Of a stretch of DNA of 64,000 bases, positions 58,667 through 64,000 are shown piece by piece (positions within the stretch are counted from its first letter, which is position 1; every line of letters starts with the position of its first letter). This stretch comes from Angiostrongylus vasorum (lineage: Eukaryota; Nematoda; Chromadorea; Rhabditida; Metastrongylidae): assembly GCA_018806985.1 (NCBI GenBank), contig JADANN010000443.1, forward strand, positions 3,346,667 to 3,410,666. The letters run 5' to 3'. The position numbers and the translations under genes are program-made. Under the pieces are notes generated by a model. That model made no database searches. It was given only the letters and a program-made list of their open reading frames with translations, and had not been told where the DNA came from.

Positions 58667-61600
58667 TTAAGATAAAGGGTCTTGTTTCATAAATGTTTTG
58701 GATCTGTTGAGTTTCTCCTGAACAGCTCGTAGATTCCCTCTAACTGAGTTCGTATGTGAGTTGAACGAAAGTGCTTGTAGGTACATGTCCTCGGCTAGTT
58801 CGTAACGAGTCCATCGTTGATAGAGAACACCTGTAAAGTAAATGAATAGGTAAAGTGGCAGTCTCATTGGACAGTTAACTTAGTGGGTGGAATTTATCAA
58901 AATCAATATTGCATTCTAAGCCTATAACCTTCGTTAGAGCGCTCGCTTGGTAGGAGGTATAGCGAATAATTTTGAGCTATATGGACATCTGCAGCTAAGC
59001 AATTGAAGGAGCGTACGTTGAAGTTTTAGCCATTCATAGAGGTAACAAATTCAGCATTCCAGAAAACTTACCTAAATTTGCATAATACATGGAATTATGC
59101 GGGTTGAGCCGAACTGCGATCTTCAGTCGATCTTCTGCCTCACGAAATCTCTTCATCTTCCCAAGACAGACGCCGATTTGGAATGCCAAAGCTGCTTCTT
59201 GGTTGATAGTAGTGTCCGGGAGCTTCCTAGATATCTCCACTACCAAACTGCATTGTTCGAGTTCGTCCAACAGCACGAAAACGTTGGTTAGTGCACGGAT
59301 ATGGTTTGGATTGATTCTAAAATGTAGTTAATTAATTAGAAAACACTTAAGAGGAACGGTCTTCATACCTGTCGCTAGAATTGACATTTAGCAATACTTG
59401 TTATTTTTTGAACTATTAAACGATTTATATTTTCGGTTCGCATAGGTGTCACTGTCGCCAATGTGGGAACTAACGAACAACGCTTTTAACCAAGGTACTG
59501 AAGATGAAACGGTTTTCGTCGGTTCTCAAGGCTCATTCACGATAAATTTAGAAGTGCATCTTGCACAGACGACCCGTGTGAACCTGTCCTGCCGATCACT
59601 TCACTTCTACTATTTGTTTCGCCTTCTTGCAAGTGTTGTTCGTACAAGTTGTCTTGTTCCTGTATGCAGTTGACTGCTAGCTAAAGATCTTCATCTTTTT
59701 CTCCTCACCGACATGTCGAATGCTGATTAAGTGTGAATTTTCCTGGAAACCTTACGTAGACATTCTAAAGCGCTCTCAGAGATTCACAACACAGAGTCGC
59801 CGGAGTTTCCGAACTGTTTAAGGTTTGCCACTGTTTGATTCTGGTTCTTCCAAGAAAGCAGTGCTTAGCCGTGATAGATTTTGTAGAAGACCGACGCCCG
59901 ACGATAACGTGACATACTGAATCCAGAAGCAGACCATAAATTAAGCATGTCCTGAATTCTTGTCCATTATGTAGATGCAGATGCAGTTATTCAAATAGAC
60001 CTTTTGCCAGCATATTCATTCAATCGATGTCAAAGTAGTTACCAGCGCATCCACAGAATTTTCTTTTGTGGGCTGTCCAGAACAGAAATTTCAATTTCTA
60101 GTAAAGTCTTGAGACGATTATTGTTACATCGCAATCGTTTCTTTTTTCTATACGATGTTTTCAGCAAACCATATTACTACGACAATTTTTTGCTACTTCG
60201 AGCCACTTTTCTGTAGAACTCATACTCCACTGAAGCAGTACAATCGAATCGTGAGGTATCGCCAACCAAAGTCACACAGAAGAGTCACATCTGTAGGAGT
60301 AGTCTCTTTTTGGTTGCACGCTTTGATTGAAAAATAACGGAATTCAGTCATTCAGGGGAACAAATGCGCAGTAGGTGGTTGACTGCCAGATAAACAGTGG
60401 ATCCCAGCTCACTTTTTGGTACTCTTGAATCGTTCGTACGTCGATCTCATTCCACCACATGGTCGTCTCTCGTAACTGCCAAATGGTGTTTCCCTTTTTA
60501 CGGGTTTAAATGAATGATAGGAGCATGGGAAAAATATGTACAGAGGATATCTGGGATATGACATGCTTGCTTTATACTTTTAGGCAGAACCGTTCCTAAA
60601 CTATTATTTTTCTAAAATATGTTGTCAAAATCGATTTCATTTTTCGTCGCAGCAAATGTTCACAGAGATGTGAACACCACCATTTCCACTAAAATGTCTA
60701 TTAATCGAACCGAGTAGCGTTCATCCACGCTTCGAGAGCTTTTTGCGGTTGGCCCATTCTCTGATAAAGATTTCCGATGTTGAAGAGACAGTCGGCGCTA
60801 AGCGGTCGTAGCCGCAAGGATTGATGGAACGATTGAAGCGCCTCCTTAAATAGTTCTGTTTAAAAAACTATCTTAAGTGCGATCTATAAGCTTCAATCGT
60901 TTCCAGTGATAACACAGCCCGATTTTCAGCTGCAGTACAACTTTTTTTCTTACTCACTTAATTTTCTTCACATATGAAGCTTTCGGATATGAAGATCCAC
61001 TTAAACAAATTCTTCACTCGCTAATGCATGTTGAACTTTACGTCTTGACATTATGGGATAAAACGCAGATGTTTTAACTTCTGTTTACTGCCTATTCTTT
61101 TTTAACAACAAGGTGTTATGTGAAATACAACAACAATGGTGCTGAGATATGAGGAAAACTCGAAGACTCAGTTGCGTATCGAACCCGAAATTACCCTTTC
61201 CGAGGGCTCACGTATCATCCACCGCACAGACCGAGGGCCTTGCCTTGCCTTCTTCTCAACCAGTTTTTTTTGCTCCAGCAGTGCTCTACATGTTAACGGG
61301 GAAGCAAGGGCCTAGGTTGGTGTAGCGGATAAAACGTTGCCCCTAGAAAGGTGTGGCCCCGAAGATTTTCAATGTTCTAATATTCACGATGAATAGTAAC
61401 ACATAAGTGACCGCTTGCGGTGTTATAAATGCATAAGTGAATAGATTGAGTTCACCGCATGCATTGACTACAGTGCGTCTCTAGGTTATTCCAAATGGCC
61501 GCCACCCCAAATTAGGCGTAGTCACGCATTTCTTAACACCCACCTCATACTTGTTTTGATTCATAAGAGTGATGCCCAGGTTCATCCATGCAGTTGCAAA

Positions 61601-63730
61601 AGTCGGTTTATTCCGAACAGCCTTTCTCAGAAGAAGCTCTGCTTCTTTTCTTCGACCTTTCGCTTCAAGAATATTTGCGAGATTGTTCATAGCATGTTCG
61701 TATTGAGGATTTAGTCTGGAATTCGTGCAAGGTAATATTTTCCGTTGGAGTCGACTATGACATATCCAGTCACTAACCGAATAGCATCCCAGTAGTTCTG
61801 TTCGGCACCGTCAACGTCTCCGATCTCGCTAAGCACTTTTCCAAGATTATAGTGAACTTTAGCATTTTTTTGCACAAACCCTTAGACCACTAGTGTAAAG
61901 ATCCAACTCGGTACGCCATTCTTCCGAGCGCTGAAATTTTAACATTTTAATGAAAAAAACTGGAGAGCAACCACCGCTCAGAAAGTTCTCAGAATTCAAA
62001 CTTGAAGATAAAGATTGCTTAATTAGAATCTAAAGAAAGTAAGTGAAACGAAGAAGAAGGTGAAGCGCAGTGGTTAGAGGTGTCTTACAACAAACATGTG
62101 GTTGTGGTTATTGGTCCAACCTTAAGCATTAAACTATTAAAGAGTGAATCACTCCTGATCAGCGAAATACTACCAGTCTTCGCAACCACCAAAGCAATAC
62201 AAATTCGACTTCTATAAAAGCCAACTGGTGCTCTCCAAATCTTTCATACGAACACGGTTGATTCTCAGAAAAATAATCTCATGGTGGTGAAAACACCGGT
62301 TTGTAACTGTTTGGCTCATGTATGGATTTGTTACAAGAAGAACTCTTTGTGCTACACTATTTAAAGACAACAGAAATGTATGAACATAACTGTAGAAGGC
62401 GATGCTGCCGAAACGTCAGGCTTACCTGCATGAAGAATTAAGTAACACCTTGTGTTCGCTCACAGCTTCAGAATTACACAAGGTTTTGCCGATGGTGCAG
62501 AGATAGTGAAGTGGTTAATGATGCGGTCGATTAGGAAGGTAAGACGCTAGTTCGATTCCTTCCACAACGGTCTCTTCCAATCCAATGGGGAACCGCTCTG
62601 TCCGGCTATCCCCAAGATTGTAAGGAGAAACGACTCGACCAGCATTCTAGGGCATTCATGAAGAAGACGCAGTCGAAACAATGCGCGAAGTGTTCGGAGA
62701 GCTCGGTGGATGATGGATGCAAGGACAACAAATCGAATGAAAAAAAGTGCTAAGAACTGCACAGTAGATGTCATGACGTGTCATTTGAAAAAAAAACTCC
62801 TCTATGTAGGAAAGTTGGCTATAGAAACAAAGGATCAAGAACGACGGAATAAAGCGTTTCGTCACTAATCAATCCCACATCGATGCCCCCATGCATTCGA
62901 TTACAGGAAGCATCGTACAGATTATGGGAAGATTATTGGGCTTGTACAGTAATTTGCAAGAATCTCATGATTATGAAGAATACAAAGTGATGTTCTCGAT
63001 ATTCTTGTTGAGCAAACACGCGATGCTGCTTCACTCTTTATTCCCTTAAAGCAGATAAAGTGAAATTTTTTATGCTCTCAGTAAAGTCTAGTGCTAATTT
63101 AGCAAGCTCTAAGTGGACTTTGTTTGCTTTGTGTAGCAGTGGTGGACCAAGTGCCTATATCATTGCTTGTATAACTCCTGGGTTACATGCGCCCATACTA
63201 TAGAAGTATATAGATGTATTTACCTGGTAAGTTTTTTGTCACAGCAATGATCAGTAAAGCTACGAAAACTTTGTCAGTGTTTCTGAATAGCCGTTGTGAA
63301 CGTTCGAATAGTAGTGCACCACAGATGCATACTCCGGCAGATGGTAGATACAGAACTCTTTCGGCAACAGTAAACCCTACCGTAACGATTAGATTACTGG
63401 CCGGTAGAAATGTAACAACTCCGAGGACAACGCCAAAGTATAGTAATCTGCAAATGCAAATTTATAGAAATTTTTAACAGTGCCACATTATAATGAAAAA
63501 GTTTGACAAGCTTTCAAAGAGAATTTTTCAGTAAGTTACCTATCGTTTAACTCATAAAGGAAAACGATGACGCAGACGGACATCAATAAAATAAGAGGCA
63601 AAGATAGCGCTCGGTAGTCCGTCCAGCTTTCCACGACCGGCACACAGCCCATGGAGTAGTCGAAGCAGAGCGAGTGTGGGAACACGAGTAGACGAACATT
63701 TACCAGCCACTGATAGCAGTAGGAGGCTAA
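58667..63730 (-). CDS. TMTC-family protein, copy 2 (3' half; 5' part beyond window)
   Basis: Exons in coding order: 63730-63540, 63447-63224, 61930-61778, 61715-61544, 60844-60711, 59316-59072, 58830-58667. They equal the last seven exons of copy 1 in sequence and splice sites. Exon 63730-63540 is intact here and reads on through PVVESWTDYRALSLPLILLM to the donor, whereas copy 1 is frameshifted at that point. In turn, exon 63447-63224 has six T (AAAAAA in sense) at 63232-63237 against five A in copy 1, and exon 61930-61778 has seven T at 61865-61871 against six A in copy 1, so both are frameshifted. Taken literally neither copy encodes a full protein. The GT-C N-terminal exons are not in view, so it may be a 5'-truncated copy. 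Confidence 0.85.
61085..61260 (+). repeat. SINE-like repeat, family D, mirror copy
   Basis: Mirror of 31500-31675, in the corresponding TMTC intron of copy 2. An adjacent tRNA-like A-box (TTGGTGTAGCGGATAAAACG) is at ~61318. Confidence 0.5.
62055..62130 (+). repeat. tRNA-like SINE head (mirror at ~30650-30725)
   Basis: GTGAAGCGCAGTGGTTAGAGG (A-box-like) followed by TTATTGGTCCAACC (B-box-like). It has the family B promoter type but lacks a recognisable body. Confidence 0.5.
62390..62417 (+). other. hammerhead-like motif, variant core (mirror copy)
   Basis: Identical to 30346-30373 in reverse; CUGUAGA instead of CUGANGA at the 5' core, GGC/GCC stem and GAAACGUC kept. Followed by AGGCUUACC. Confidence 0.4.
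62490..62780 (+). repeat. tRNA-derived SINE, family C, full-length-like
   Basis: A-box TAGTGAAGTGGTTAATGATG at ~62507 and B-box CTAGTTCGATTCCTTCC at ~62547, spaced as in a tRNA. The body has CCGGCTATCCCCAAGATTG and TCGACCAGCATTCTAGGGC, and the tail has GGTGGATGATGGATGCAAGG. This is the best-preserved family C copy, together with its mirror at 29.99-30.29 kb. Confidence 0.75.
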
Positions 63731-64000
63731 CTGAAAAACTCGGCGACACCTAATATCCTTCCGCTGCCATCGTAAGAAAAGAAAAAACTGCCACGTTGTT
63801 CGTTTTACGTGGAACATTTGATTAATCTCTTAACACTTTGGACTGGACCTAAGAACTTAAGTAACAACATGCATCGATATCAATGCATAAGTTTGCTAAG
63901 TTTGCAGGCAAAATGGATCGCATGTATTGGTTTCGAGGTATGCTATTATTCCGAGTTTATTTTGTTGCTTTTCAAATGCAATGGATATTCAACCTCTAAT

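Larger units (their letters stand above)
58020..64000 (-). repeat. inverted duplication, right arm (at least 6 kb)
   Basis: Reverse complement of ~28756-34745. Position 64000 pairs with 28756, so the arm is cut by the window end. Introns and repeats (SINE C, SINE D, hammerhead-like motif) are all carried along, showing a DNA-level duplication rather than retroposition. Confidence 0.97.

Noticed and set aside
59089..59331. ORFs antisense to the TMTC TPR exon (and the mirror ones at 33443-33685)
   Set aside because: Shadows of the true exon on the other strand, which has splice sites and TPR pattern.
62490..62580. Possible functional tRNA gene (A- and B-boxes well spaced)
   Set aside because: No acceptor stem pairing that I can form, and the same head is fused to the family C body in other copies; it is a SINE promoter.

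Overview
The window looks like nuclear DNA of a nematode, most likely a strongylid (hookworm-like) species. It is AT-rich, with small exons of about 45-540 bp, introns from about 60 bp to several kb, and splice acceptors ending in TTNCAG or TTTAAG. Two genes are packed tail-to-head in a way that suggests an SL2-type operon, and NDUFB7 lies close to methylmalonyl-CoA epimerase. From memory, both genes also lie on C. elegans cosmid D2030. The species call is inference; no rRNA, mitochondrial or SL gene is present to settle it.

Layout. 1-17.2 kb: no gene I can name, with old tRNA-derived SINEs, copies of a ~380 bp dispersed repeat, a CpG-rich ORF block at 4.2-4.6 kb and a 133 bp CA microsatellite at 14.9 kb. 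17.2-34.1 kb (+): a TMTC-family gene (ER O-mannosyltransferase-like membrane domain followed by TPRs) in at least 12 exons. 34.75-37.2 kb: Penelope-type and SINE repeat debris. 37.6-47.4 kb (-): NDUFB7 (complex I), followed 179 bp downstream by an unrecognised helical protein gene, probably one operon. 52.7-54.95 kb (+): methylmalonyl-CoA epimerase. 55.7-56.8 kb: a decayed Penelope-like retroelement with inverted terminal repeats and a broken GIY-YIG C-terminus. 58.0-64.0 kb (-): a second, nearly identical mirror-image copy of the 3' half of the TMTC gene and its introns.

The main structural feature is a ~6 kb inverted duplication (28756-~34745 against ~58020-64000) around a ~23 kb spacer. 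Its two arms carry different single-base homopolymer insertions that break different exons, so each arm is intact where the other is broken. This fits either uncorrected sequencing error or uncollapsed haplotypes as well as real pseudogenisation.

The most unusual sequence feature is a short motif repeated at least nine times, always within Penelope-type termini. It has the layout of a hammerhead ribozyme core (CUGANGA, small GC stem, GAAAC-GUC) with compensating changes in the stem. Two of the strongest copies sit in a 225 bp-arm fold-back inside an intron of the unknown gene.

Genes of mitochondrial function (NDUFB7, epimerase) are divergently placed about 5.2 kb apart. The TMTC gene is an ER glycosylation enzyme with no obvious functional link to them.
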